From a bacterium (GTDB lineage Bacteria > Desulfobacterota > Desulfobulbia > Desulfobulbales > Desulfobulbaceae): DNA of 51,610 nucleotides. Below the pieces are notes generated by a model. The model made no database searches. It saw nothing but the letters and a program-made list of their open reading frames with translations, and was not told the DNA's origin. Made by a program: the position numbers and the translations under genes. Positions 16,856 through 25,461 of this stretch are shown piece by piece. Location: NCBI GenBank assembly GCA_030538155.1, contig JAUNUN010000018.1, positions 1 through 51,610 of the forward strand, written 5' to 3'. Each line of letters opens with the position of its first letter. The stretch's first letter is position 1.

Positions 16856-16893
16856 AAAAAGCCCTGTGCCGATGCGGCACAGGGCTTTTTTTT
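16856..16893. terminator. Bidirectional rho-independent terminator
   Basis: A 10-bp GC-rich perfect stem (GCCCTGTGCC, 16861-16870, with GGCACAGGGC, 16876-16885) and a 5-nt loop is flanked by an A-run on the left and eight T on the right. It therefore serves both the cupin gene (plus) and purL (minus). Confidence 0.92.
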
Positions 16894-16917
16894 ATGCAAC
16901 AGAATATCTAAAAAAAT

Positions 16918-19900
16918 CTATTCCATACACCAGTGATAGGCGTTCTGGAACAGCCGCAACCAGGGGCTGACTGTAAGATGCCGCATCTCTTTTGGCAGCC
17001 AATGCATCTGCCAGCCAAGAAAGCAGCGCTCCGGGTGCGGCATCAGGGCCAGGTGGCGGCCGTCGGGCGAGCAGAGCCCGGCCAGCCCTTCAGGTGAACC
17101 ATTGGGATTGAAAGGGTACTCTTCGGTTGCCAAGCCCTTGTCGTCCACATAGACCAGCGGTGCAAGCCGCTCCACCCGCACCTGTTCCTGCACAAGCGCA
17201 TCCGGAAAATGCAGCCTGCCCTCGCCGTGGTCCGCATGAATGCCAAAGACCAGTCCCTCCATGCCCCGCAGCATGATGGCCGGACTGGGCTGCACCCGCA
17301 CCGTGCTCCAGCGCGACTCAAAGCGGCCTGAGCGGTTGTGGACAAAGCGCGGCTGGGCCTCTGCTTCCAGGCCCTGCCAGGGCACCCAGCCCAGAAGGGC
17401 AAAGAGTTGGCAACCGTTGCAGACGCCCAAGGTAAAGGTATCGGGCCGTTCATAAAAGGCCTGGAACTGCGCCTGCAGGCGCTCGTTGAAGCGGATGGTG
17501 GCGGCCCAGCCCTTGGCGCTGTCCGGCACATCGGCATAGGAAAAACCGCCCACCGCAGCAATACCGCGAAAACCAGACAGATCTACCCGACCGGCCAAAA
17601 GATCGGTCATGGTGATGTCCCAAGAGGCAAAACCCGCGCTGTACAGGGCCGCGCTCATCTCCCGGTCTGAATTGGAGCCCTCATCGCGCAGTACCGCCAC
17701 CTTGGGCTTGTCCTTGGCAGTCAAAATGGAGACGGCCGTGGGCTGGGGGTTGAAGCTGAGCTGATAGGTCGGCCCGCTGCGATCCAGACTGTTGATACGC
17801 TCGGCCTCCACACAGGCTGGATCGGCCTGGAGCAGCTCCAGTTGGTAACTGGTCTCCTCCCACCACTGACGCAGGAGCACCATGGACTCATCCAACACCA
17901 GGTTGCCGTTGTACTGGATGGTGATCGCCTTCTTCGCGGTGCTGGAGCCGAGAACGCTAACCGGCACCTGGGCCGAAGCCAGACGGCGCTTCACCTCGGC
18001 AAGTTCCTGCCACGAGCATTCCAGCACCAGGCCCAGTTCTTCGGAAAAGAGCGCGACCAGTGCCGTATCCGGACCCTGCAGGGCCAGTTTGAGGCCGCAG
18101 TTACCGGCAAAGGCCATTTCCAGAAGCGTGGTGATAAGACCGCCGTCGCTGCGGTCATGCCCGGAGAGGATAAGCTCATCTACAATAAGCTCCTGCACTG
18201 TTAAAAAGGCGCGTTTGAGCAAAGAGGCATCTTCCATGTCCGGCGACTCATCACCGAGCGCGCCGTAACACTGGGCAAGCGCACTGCCGCCTAGGCGGTT
18301 TTTGCCGGGGGCCAGATCAATGAACAGGAGGACGGAATCCGTCTCCTTAAGATCCGGCGTCACCTTTTGGCGGAGATCAGCCATGGCGGCGTAGAGCGAC
18401 ACCACCAGATCCCGCGGGGATTTTACCAGTTCGCTCCCCACCCGGGCCGCCATGGACAGGCTGTCCTTGCCGCCGTCCACAGCCACCCCGAGCTCGATCA
18501 TGGCCGCGGCCATGGCCTCGGCAGCCAAGCGCAGGGCCGCGCCCTCGCCGGGCAGTTTCGGGGCCCACATCCAGTTAGCTGAACTCTTTACCTGCTCCAG
18601 ATCATCGATCTTTGCCCAGACCAGGTTGGTCAGGGCCTCGCCCACGGCCATGCGTGCTCCTGCCGCCGGATCGAGCAGCATCTTGATGGGCTGCTCGCCG
18701 ATTGCCGTGGCAATGCCGCTCAAGCCGAAATGACTCTGTGCGGCCACGGCCACATCCGCTACTGTAAGTTGCAGGGGGCCGCAGCACTGCTGCTGGGCCA
18801 CTAGGCCGCTCACCGAACGATCCACCTTGTTGGTGAGAAAACGCTTGGAACCGACCGAGACCAGTCGCAACACCCGCTCCAGGGCCTCGCGCAGGCTGAG
18901 CTTGTCAGGCAAGACCAGGGGGTTGTGCTGCACGGTTTGCGTGCTGTCGCTGAAAGTTTTTTGGGGCAGATTGCCCAGAAGCCGGTCAATCTCGATATTG
19001 ACCGGGGTGGTGCCGTTATTGCGGTCGTGCACGATAAAACGCAGATCACCGGTGACTTCGCCCAAATCCTCGCAGCCTACCTTTTCCCGCGCGCAGATGG
19101 CCTGAAACGCGGGCATATTTTCCGGTTTAAGCAAAAGACCGACCCGTTCCTGGTACTCGGCCACGTAGATTTCCAGCACCGACATGGTGGGATCGCCCAC
19201 GCGGATGTTGCGGATCTCCACCCGACCGCCCGCCTCTTCCACCAGTTCTTTGAGTACATTGGCCGGGCCGCCCGCGCCTTGGTCATGGATGACCTCGATC
19301 AGGGTCTTGCCGCCCATTTCGTTGCAGGCGCGGATGACCCGGTTCATCTTTTGCTCCATCTCGGCGTCGCCACGCTGGACGGCGTCGAAATCCAACTCGG
19401 ATTCGTTCTCGCCCTGGAGCATGCTGGAGGCGGCCCCGCCGCCGAAACCCACCCGATAAGCCGGACCGCCCACCTGGACGATGCGCATGCCCTTGAGCGC
19501 CTTTTTCTTTTCGGTGTGGCAGTCGGCTATCTGGCCGATACCGCCGGTGAACATGATGGGTTTAAGAAAGCCCCAGCGCTCACCCTCTTCCAGGCGCAGA
19601 TCAAAGCTGCGGATAAAGCCCTGGATGAGCGGCTCGCCGAACTTGTTGCCGTAATCGGAGGCGCCATTACTGGCCTCGATGGCAATGCTCAGGGCCGGAG
19701 CCAAGGTGTCCGGACAGGGCAGGGGCAGTTCCCAGGGCAGGTCGTAGCCGGGGATGTGCAGGTTGGCCACGCAGTAGCCGGCAGTACCCACCATGACAAA
19801 GGCACCCCGACCAGTACCCTGCACGTCGCGGATACGGCCGCCGGTGCCGGTTTCGGCCCCAGGAAAGGGTGCAACTCCGGTGGGGAAGTTGTGGGTTTCT

Positions 19901-20718
19901 GCGGTCAGGAGCGGGTGATATTCCACTTCTTTCATGCTCAATGCGCAAGGCGCTCCCGATTCCTCCGGCACAAGGGTCTGCAGCTTCCGGCCCCGGATGA
20001 CGCTTGAATTATCCTTGAAGGCCACCAGGCTGCCCTTGGGATGGGCGACCAGGGTGCCTTTCACCACGTCGAACAGGGTCTTTTCATGGGTCTTGCCGTC
20101 AATCACCTGCAAGCCCCGAAAAAAACCGTGGCGTGAGTGCTCGGAGTTGGCGTTGTTCAGGTCCATCAGCTCGACAATGGTGGGGTTGCGGCCGCAGCGC
20201 TCAACAAAGTAGCGGTAGTACAGGTTTCTATCCCACTCATCCATGGAGAGGCCCGGAATGTCGAGCAGGGCCTCCGGCCCCTTGCTGATCAGGTCCACCT
20301 CGTAGACCTCTTCCGGCACAATGCCGGTGGCAAAGGTGGTGAGCGGCGCCGGATAGACGCACTCGGTCATGCGGTCATGACGGGCAGCCACAAAGGCGAC
20401 TAGGTCTTCGCCTTCAGGCACCAGGTAGCGGCGGGAGCGCTCCACCCGAGTCACCGCATCCAGCCCAACCGCCTGACAGATAGAGAGCAAGTTCGCAGAC
20501 CAGGCTGTGGCAAAGTTCAGCCTTGGGCCGATCTCCACCACTCGCTCTCCCTCAAGAGGCGGTTTGGTGCTGATCGAACCCGCCAGAAAGCCATCGGCCA
20601 GAATCAGACCCAGGCGCTCCAGCTCTTCAGGTGTAAGTGCTCGGGTGGACTCGATATTAAAGCAGTAGCTGAGGTTTTCCGAAATCCGGCGGTACAGTTG
20701 CATGACTGGCGCGTGCAT
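16918..20718 (-). CDS. purL: Phosphoribosylformylglycinamidine synthase (large PurL)
   Basis: A 1266-aa single-chain FGAM synthase, the fourth step of purine synthesis. In order: the N-terminal PurS-like part; two AIRS-type ATP-binding halves (NNANSEHSRHGFF, then the long block around THNFPTGVAPFPGAETGTGG, and VDGGKDSLSMA); and a C-terminal glutamine amidotransferase with nucleophile in GVCNGCQLFALLG and the His-x-Glu pair in MPHPERCF. The length fits the proteobacterial large form rather than the split PurS/PurQ/PurL. The start at ATG 20718 has GGGGAG upstream. It sits apart from the other purine gene here (purD-purE, 44071-45843). Confidence 0.96.
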   Translation of the reverse strand: MHAPVMQLYRRISENLSYCFNIESTRALTPEELERLGLILADGFLAGSISTKPPLEGERVVEIGPRLNFATAWSANLLSICQAVGLDAVTRVERSRRYLVPEGEDLVAFVAARHDRMTECVYPAPLTTFATGIVPEEVYEVDLISKGPEALLDIPGLSMDEWDRNLYYRYFVERCGRNPTIVELMDLNNANSEHSRHGFFRGLQVIDGKTHEKTLFDVVKGTLVAHPKGSLVAFKDNSSVIRGRKLQTLVPEESGAPCALSMKEVEYHPLLTAETHNFPTGVAPFPGAETGTGGRIRDVQGTGRGAFVMVGTAGYCVANLHIPGYDLPWELPLPCPDTLAPALSIAIEASNGASDYGNKFGEPLIQGFIRSFDLRLEEGERWGFLKPIMFTGGIGQIADCHTEKKKALKGMRIVQVGGPAYRVGFGGGAASSMLQGENESELDFDAVQRGDAEMEQKMNRVIRACNEMGGKTLIEVIHDQGAGGPANVLKELVEEAGGRVEIRNIRVGDPTMSVLEIYVAEYQERVGLLLKPENMPAFQAICAREKVGCEDLGEVTGDLRFIVHDRNNGTTPVNIEIDRLLGNLPQKTFSDSTQTVQHNPLVLPDKLSLREALERVLRLVSVGSKRFLTNKVDRSVSGLVAQQQCCGPLQLTVADVAVAAQSHFGLSGIATAIGEQPIKMLLDPAAGARMAVGEALTNLVWAKIDDLEQVKSSANWMWAPKLPGEGAALRLAAEAMAAAMIELGVAVDGGKDSLSMAARVGSELVKSPRDLVVSLYAAMADLRQKVTPDLKETDSVLLFIDLAPGKNRLGGSALAQCYGALGDESPDMEDASLLKRAFLTVQELIVDELILSGHDRSDGGLITTLLEMAFAGNCGLKLALQGPDTALVALFSEELGLVLECSWQELAEVKRRLASAQVPVSVLGSSTAKKAITIQYNGNLVLDESMVLLRQWWEETSYQLELLQADPACVEAERINSLDRSGPTYQLSFNPQPTAVSILTAKDKPKVAVLRDEGSNSDREMSAALYSAGFASWDITMTDLLAGRVDLSGFRGIAAVGGFSYADVPDSAKGWAATIRFNERLQAQFQAFYERPDTFTLGVCNGCQLFALLGWVPWQGLEAEAQPRFVHNRSGRFESRWSTVRVQPSPAIMLRGMEGLVFGIHADHGEGRLHFPDALVQEQVRVERLAPLVYVDDKGLATEEYPFNPNGSPEGLAGLCSPDGRHLALMPHPERCFLGWQMHWLPKEMRHLTVSPWLRLFQNAYHWCME

Positions 20719-20870
20719 AAAAACTCCCCTGGAGAGTGAAAAGACAAAAACAGAAACAGACCGGCATGGGGGCCGGCAGGCGTCTTGTATGCAGAGCCGG
20801 CCGGCTGTCTAATACTTATACTTACATATACTTGAGCGTGGAACGTGGGATCGGAGCCCATGCGGCAAAA

Positions 20871-22049
20871 CTACCCCTTTACCACGGCCAGGGGCTGCAG
20901 TTCCACTTCAATTGTGACCAAATCCTGCTGATTGGCCATAACCTCGGTAATATCCTTGTAAGCCCCGGGCGCTTCGTCCAGATCCTTACGGCCGCGCATG
21001 CCGTGGACAACGTTGCGACGTTTGAGCTTGCGCAGTTCTTCTTCCAGATCGAGCCGGCGCTGGGCCTGCTTGCGCCCCATCACCCGGCCTGCGCCGTGGG
21101 AGCAGGAAGAAAAAGAATCGGCATTGCCCAGACCGCGCACAATATAGCTGCTGCTGCCCTGTGAACCTGGGATAATACCGTGCTCGTCCAAGCCTGCCCG
21201 AATGGCCCCCTTGCGGTGCACACAGACCTCGCGGCCGAAATGCTGCTCCATGGCGGCATAGTTGTGGGCCACATCAATGGCCGGGCCAAAGTTGCCGCCT
21301 CCACCGACATCTGTTACCACTTCCTGCATCATCCGCATCATTTCCCGGCGATTAGCCTTGGCAAATTCGACACAGTAGGTCATTTCCCGCACATAGCGCT
21401 CACCCTCTTCCGAGTCAAGGGTCAAGTAATCCAGTTGCCACTTGGACGGCACAATACGTGCCGCCTTTTTATCAGCGAGTCGTATGGCCAGTTTATTGTA
21501 AGAGCCGGCCACCTGGTAACCGAGATTGCGACTGCCGGAATGCACCATCAGCCAGATATGGCCATCGCTGCCCTGTTGGATCTCCATGAAATGGTTGCCC
21601 CCGCCCAAGGTACCCAACTGACGGCGGGCGCTGTCAAACTCGGCCGCCACAACCGGCAGATCTGCAAGATCGAGCCTGCCCGGCAACGGCGGCATCAGCT
21701 CTGCGTTTTTGGGGCGGCGGTGGTGTTTAAAGCCAAGCGGCACCACCTGTTGCAGGGTGCGGTGGATATCTTTAAGCTGCTCATGGCTCAGCTCTTGCAG
21801 GTCGGTTTGTACGGCGCACATGCCGCAACCGATATCCACGCCCACCCCATTAGGGATGACCGTGCCCTCTGTTGCCAACACCCCGCCAATAGGCATGCCA
21901 TAGCCAACATGGGCATCGGCCATCACGGCGATGTGACGGAAGGCAAAGGGCAGGTTGGCCAGATTCCTTGCCTGCTCCATAGCCTCATCTTCCAGATTAT
22001 CCAGCCAGAGCAGGATAGGGAGCCTTTCTGTAGTCACTTTTCTTTTCAT
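20871..22049 (-). CDS. rtcB: RNA-splicing ligase RtcB family
   Basis: A 392-aa GTP/Mn-dependent RNA ligase joining 2',3'-cyclic-phosphate (3'-phosphate) and 5'-OH ends. Visible motifs: MADAHVGYGMPIGGVLAT, VGVDIGCGM (metal-binding Asp and Cys), GGGNHFMEI, HSGSRNLG, and the guanylylated His region SCSHGAGRVMGR. The length matches E. coli RtcB. No archease, rtcA or rtcR gene is next to it; it reads toward purL from the opposite side of the divergent permease gene. The role could be RNA repair, as in other bacteria; the substrate is unknown. Confidence 0.93.
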   Translation of the reverse strand: MKRKVTTERLPILLWLDNLEDEAMEQARNLANLPFAFRHIAVMADAHVGYGMPIGGVLATEGTVIPNGVGVDIGCGMCAVQTDLQELSHEQLKDIHRTLQQVVPLGFKHHRRPKNAELMPPLPGRLDLADLPVVAAEFDSARRQLGTLGGGNHFMEIQQGSDGHIWLMVHSGSRNLGYQVAGSYNKLAIRLADKKAARIVPSKWQLDYLTLDSEEGERYVREMTYCVEFAKANRREMMRMMQEVVTDVGGGGNFGPAIDVAHNYAAMEQHFGREVCVHRKGAIRAGLDEHGIIPGSQGSSSYIVRGLGNADSFSSCSHGAGRVMGRKQAQRRLDLEEELRKLKRRNVVHGMRGRKDLDEAPGAYKDITEVMANQQDLVTIEVELQPLAVVKG

Positions 22050-22143
22050 CTCTCACCTTTGCCTCTTTGCTGCAATCCGGCTATAGTTCGGCCCGGCCCG
22101 TTCAGCATGAATCTCATTCATTTTTCCCCGCTACTCAAAACAC

Positions 22144-23109
22144 ATGTTTGCAGATCTTTCCCTGCCCCATCTTTGGCAGCACCTTGGCTGGCCGCTTGCG
22201 CGGCTGCTTATCTATCTGAGCATCGGCCTTCTGGTCGCTCTGTTCATCGAGTCCCTCAACTGGACAAAAAAAATTGCAGCCGTGGCCCAGCCGCTCACCC
22301 GCTTTGCCCATCTCCCTACCCTGGCTGCAGCCTCTTTTTCCATCTGCTTCTTTTCAGGTCTGGCCGCCAATACCATGCTGGCCGAAGGATACAATGAAAA
22401 GACTATCAGCCGCAAGGAACTCATCCTGGCCAACCTTTTCAACAGCCTGCCCAGTAACTTTCTGCACCTGCCCACCACTTTTTTTATCATGGCCCCTATT
22501 ATTAAAGGCGCGGCCCTGGTTTACCTGGGCCTGACCGTGGGGGCCGCCATCCTCCGTACTCTGATTATCGCCATCATCGCCCGCATGCTTCTGCCCGCAC
22601 AACCCGCTGCCGCACAGTACGAAGAAGCACCAGCTAAAACCCGCTCCTTTGGCGAGGCCTGGGCTAATACAAAAAAACGCTTTCATAAAAGGATCCGCAA
22701 AATCGCCAGCTATACGGTGCCCATCTATATCCTCTTCTACTTCCTCAGCGAAGCAGGCTTTTTTGCCGGGGCCGAACTATTCATGACCGAACACCTGGCC
22801 TGGCTGGGCTGGCTCTCGCCCCAGGCAATCAGCATCATCACCTTTCAGGTGGCCGCCGAATTCACTGCCGGGGTGGCAGCAGCGGGTGCGCTTCTTGCCG
22901 GCGGTTCCCTGGTGCAACAGGAGGTGGTCCTGGCCCTGCTGGCCGGCAATGTGCTTTCTTCGCCGGTACGAGCCCTGCGGCATCAATACCCCTACTATGC
23001 CGGTATCTTTAAACCAGTGCTGGCAGGCCAGCTCATTTTCATTGGCCAAAGCTTCCGCGCCCTCAGTATAATAGTGGTCATGCTTGGATATTACCGGCTT
23101 ATTCGCTAA
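22144..23109 (+). CDS. Gate-domain (nucleoside-recognition-like) inner-membrane permease
   Basis: A 321-aa integral membrane protein with about eight hydrophobic segments. The first half (ARLLIYLSIGLLVALFIESL, then ASFSICFFSGLAANTMLAEG) and the second half (ISIITFQVAAEFTAGVAAAG) each resemble the nucleoside-recognition/Gate domain also found in spore-maturation and FeoB proteins. A polar loop with KRFHKRIRK separates the halves. The transported species is unknown. The start at ATG 22144 has no strong Shine-Dalgarno site. It lies 45 nt upstream of a ZIP metal transporter gene, so the pair may work in metal or solute handling. Confidence 0.75.
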   Translation: MFADLSLPHLWQHLGWPLARLLIYLSIGLLVALFIESLNWTKKIAAVAQPLTRFAHLPTLAAASFSICFFSGLAANTMLAEGYNEKTISRKELILANLFNSLPSNFLHLPTTFFIMAPIIKGAALVYLGLTVGAAILRTLIIAIIARMLLPAQPAAAQYEEAPAKTRSFGEAWANTKKRFHKRIRKIASYTVPIYILFYFLSEAGFFAGAELFMTEHLAWLGWLSPQAISIITFQVAAEFTAGVAAAGALLAGGSLVQQEVVLALLAGNVLSSPVRALRHQYPYYAGIFKPVLAGQLIFIGQSFRALSIIVVMLGYYRLIR

Positions 23110-23154
23110 GCCCGATGCCCTGCCAAGCTCGACAGCACTTATAGGGAGAACCCG

Positions 23155-23970
23155 ATGGTAGATTATTTCCTGCAACTCAACCCTGTTGTTCAGGCACTGC
23201 TTGCCACCACTTTTACCTGGGCGGTAACCGCGGCAGGCGCGGCCATGGTCTTTCTGCAGCGAGAGATCAGGCCGAAACTTTTGGATGCAATGCTGGGTTT
23301 TGCCGCAGGGGTGATGATCGCCGCCAGTTTCTGGTCGCTCCTGGCCCCCGGCATCCGCATGGCCGAAGATCTGGGCCAGATTGCCTGGCTCACCGCAGCC
23401 ATCGGCTTTTTCAGCGGCGGCATGTTCATGCGTCTGGTCGACTATGTCTTGCCTCACCTGCACCCGGGCATGGCCATGTCGCAGCGCGAAGGTTTGCAGA
23501 CCTCCTGGCAGCGGAGTACCCTTTTGGTCTTGGCCATCACCCTGCACAACATCCCCGAAGGTCTGGCTGTAGGAGTGGCCTTTGGCGCAGTGGCTGCAGA
23601 CCTGCCCTCAGCCACCCTTGGCGGGGCCGTGGCCCTGGCCCTGGGCATTGGCCTGCAAAACTTCCCTGAGGGAGCGGCAGTCTCCATGCCCCTGCGGCGC
23701 GAAGGCATGAGCCGCAAAAAAAGTTTCTGGTACGGCCAACTCTCCGGCATGGCCGAGCCTATTGCCGGCGTGATCGGTGCGTATTTTGTCATCAGCATGC
23801 AGGGCATCCTGCCCTTTGCCCTCTGCTTTGCTGCCGGCGCCATGATTTTTGTGGTGGTGGAAGAGTTGATTCCGGAGTCCCAGCGCAACCCGAACAACAT
23901 CGACACCGTAACCATGGCCACTCTGGCCGGCTTTACCGTGATGATGATGATGGACGTAGGTTTAGGCTAG
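23155..23970 (+). CDS. ZIP family divalent metal transporter
   Basis: A 271-aa inner-membrane protein of the ZIP (GufA/ZupT-like) family, importing Zn or other divalent metals. The transmembrane-4 metal site is HNIPEGLAVGVAFG and the transmembrane-5 site is NFPEGAAVSMP, with the His/Asn/Glu ligands intact (one position is Asn instead of the usual His). About eight membrane helices are visible. AGGGAGAA precedes ATG 23155. It is probably co-transcribed with the upstream Gate-domain permease gene. Confidence 0.92.
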   Translation: MVDYFLQLNPVVQALLATTFTWAVTAAGAAMVFLQREIRPKLLDAMLGFAAGVMIAASFWSLLAPGIRMAEDLGQIAWLTAAIGFFSGGMFMRLVDYVLPHLHPGMAMSQREGLQTSWQRSTLLVLAITLHNIPEGLAVGVAFGAVAADLPSATLGGAVALALGIGLQNFPEGAAVSMPLRREGMSRKKSFWYGQLSGMAEPIAGVIGAYFVISMQGILPFALCFAAGAMIFVVVEELIPESQRNPNNIDTVTMATLAGFTVMMMMDVGLG

Positions 23971-24164
23971 GAAACAACGACCAGGATGCAGGAGCGGTTT
24001 CGAAAACACTCACAGAGCCTATACAGCTTAAACTTCTTGTATGGGCCTGCTGTGCTGCCTGTGTCTCCCTGATTCACTCCGTTCAGCTGGAACTAAAATG
24101 AAGAGTGTAGTGGTGCAGCATTGCCTTTCTTGCTTTTTCTGCCCCCCCCCTCATCTCTGCTGAG

Positions 24165-24268
24165 AATGCATTAAGGAGGCGAAGATATACGATGCAGGCG
24201 AGCGTGCAGACACTCCAAGGAGCATTTGTCGAAATCGACACAGATAGGGCTTTGTTATGAAAATGGGA
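24165..24268. repeat. Dispersed inverted-repeat element, copy 3
   Basis: The right half is strongly conserved with the copies at 31507 and 33799: GGAGCATTTGTCGAA, CGACACAGATAGGGCTTTG, then ATGAAAATGGGAT. The left part keeps AAGGAGGCGA and a GATGCAGGCG block but has lost the outer inverted repeat. Boundaries are approximate. Confidence 0.7.
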
Positions 24269-24320
24269 TAAGCCCGGTTAAAGGGATGCGAGGAAGAAAA
24301 CGCACCAAAGAGGACAATAA

Positions 24321-24350
24321 AAAAGCCTTCCGGTTTCCCGGAAGGCTTTT
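24321..24350. terminator. Bidirectional rho-independent terminator
   Basis: AAAAGCCTTCCGG (24321-24333) pairs perfectly with CCGGAAGGCTTTT (24338-24350) around TTTC. U-runs arise on both strands, so it can end the minus-strand outer-membrane gene (stop 22 nt away) and plus-strand transcripts. Confidence 0.9.
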
Positions 24351-24372
24351 CTAAATCCGTGTACAGCTCGGA

Positions 24373-25131
24373 TTAGAACATGAAACGCAGAGAGGTCACG
24401 ATGTTGTGGCTGCGAATATCGGTGTACTCGCCGTTGTTGATCTGTGCGTCAGAGGTACCGAGGTACTCGTAACCCAGATCCATGGCCAGCTGCTCGCTGA
24501 AGTTGAAGGTTACACCAGCGCCGCCCTTGTAGGCGAAAACATCGTTGGTGTGGTTAACATAGTTCACATGACCGTTCGGGGTCTCAACAATACCTGCATC
24601 CAGGTTGTAGTTACCGTAACCAGCGCCCACGGTAAAGTAGATGCCGAACATCTCGGTGATGGGCAGGTCATAGTAGCCGTTAACCATGAAGGTCAGCAGG
24701 CTTACATCACCGTCCATGTCATCCAGGTCTGCGCCCTGATAGGCACCTTCGAGCTCCAGACGGAAATCGCCGAAATCAGAAGCGAATACCTTACCGATTG
24801 CAATCTGACCGCCATGACCCAGCTCGTTATCCATGTCGCGGCTCAGGTGATCCTTCTGAGAACCCCAGCCCAGCTTGTAGGCACCACGTACGTACCAGGG
24901 GTTGTATACATCTTCCTGCTGCTTGAGGGCTTCAATCTCAGAAGCATGGGCAGCAAGCTGCTCATTCTGCTGAGCCTGGGAACCCTGCAGCTCATCAATC
25001 TGCTGCTGGCACTCTTCCGGGCAGCCTGCGGGCATAGCGCCTACACCCTGCTTGCCGGGGCCACCGGCAAAAGCTGCGCCAGCGGTCAGTACAAAGGCGG
25101 AAACTGCCATAACGCTCAATACTTTCTTCAT
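24373..25131 (-). CDS. Outer-membrane beta-barrel protein with N-terminal coiled coil
   Basis: A 252-aa protein with signal peptide MKKVLSVMAVSAFVLTAGAAFA. The mature chain begins with a Cys pair (CPEEC), then a Gln/Glu-rich heptad segment (about residues 42-72) predicted to form a coiled coil. From YNPWYVRGAYKLGW to the end the pattern is alternating amphipathic strands and turns of a small (about 8-stranded) OmpA/OmpX-like barrel. It ends in aromatic SLRFMF, the usual BAM recognition end. The strong AGGAGACAAGAG ribosome site, clear promoter and terminator suggest high expression. It is most likely a porin-like or structural outer-membrane protein; ligand unknown. Confidence 0.85.
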   Translation of the reverse strand: MKKVLSVMAVSAFVLTAGAAFAGGPGKQGVGAMPAGCPEECQQQIDELQGSQAQQNEQLAAHASEIEALKQQEDVYNPWYVRGAYKLGWGSQKDHLSRDMDNELGHGGQIAIGKVFASDFGDFRLELEGAYQGADLDDMDGDVSLLTFMVNGYYDLPITEMFGIYFTVGAGYGNYNLDAGIVETPNGHVNYVNHTNDVFAYKGGAGVTFNFSEQLAMDLGYEYLGTSDAQINNGEYTDIRSHNIVTSLRFMF

Positions 25132-25461
25132 CTCTTGTCTCCTTTACAGGTATTATATCTCTGGGCTTTACGCCCGCTCCAGACACCAAGCGATGCCTAG
25201 CTCGCTTCTGCATGCAAAAGCGCCCAGTGCGTTTTTTGCATTTGCAGTACTATACTGAACACATCATATCCTAGCAAGTCTTTTTCGATAAAAAATTCAA
25301 TTTTTTGAACATGACGTATCTCCGGATAAACAGGGCATCTCTGGTTCAATCCGGGCCTGGTTAAAAAGAAATGGCTTTTTCGCGTGCAAAATATTAAACG
25401 CAAAGCTCACCGGGCAAGCCTGAGATATCCCGAATGAAAAACCATAGCCCTATTTGCTGCC
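25132..25461. other. Divergent intergenic region, outer-membrane gene / namZ-like gene
   Basis: 330 bp. The left part carries the promoter and leader of the outer-membrane gene described separately. The remainder is AT-rich with several T-runs. No promoter for the plus-strand namZ-like gene could be identified with confidence, and no repeats or RNA genes are seen. Confidence 0.4.
25249..25277 (-). promoter_or_regulatory. Sigma-70 promoter of the outer-membrane protein gene
   Basis: Reading the minus strand: -35 TTGCTA (25277-25272), 17-bp spacer, -10 TATAGT (25254-25249). This places transcription start near 25242 and gives a leader of about 110 nt before the strong Shine-Dalgarno site. AT-rich, A-tract-containing DNA lies just upstream (25285-25315), like an UP element. 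Confidence 0.7.

Larger units (their letters stand above)
23971..24372. other. Intergenic region between ZIP gene and outer-membrane protein
   Basis: This 402-bp convergent gap holds a run of nine C (24142-24150), a dispersed-repeat copy (about 24165-24268) and a terminator (24321-24350). No gene was recognised. The C-run lies outside any coding frame or evident promoter. Confidence 0.6.

Noticed and set aside
18925..20007. 360-aa plus-strand open frame
   Set aside because: Antisense to purL, no domain-like blocks, explained by GC-rich codon bias.
21180..22397. 405-aa plus-strand open frame
   Set aside because: Antisense to rtcB and running into the permease gene in another frame; no family motifs.
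24142..24150. Run of nine C as a phase-variation tract
   Set aside because: It lies between convergent genes, outside any reading frame and far from the outer-membrane gene promoter, so no switching role is evident.
24406..25200. 264-aa plus-strand open frame
   Set aside because: Antisense to the outer-membrane barrel gene, which has signal peptide, promoter and terminator.
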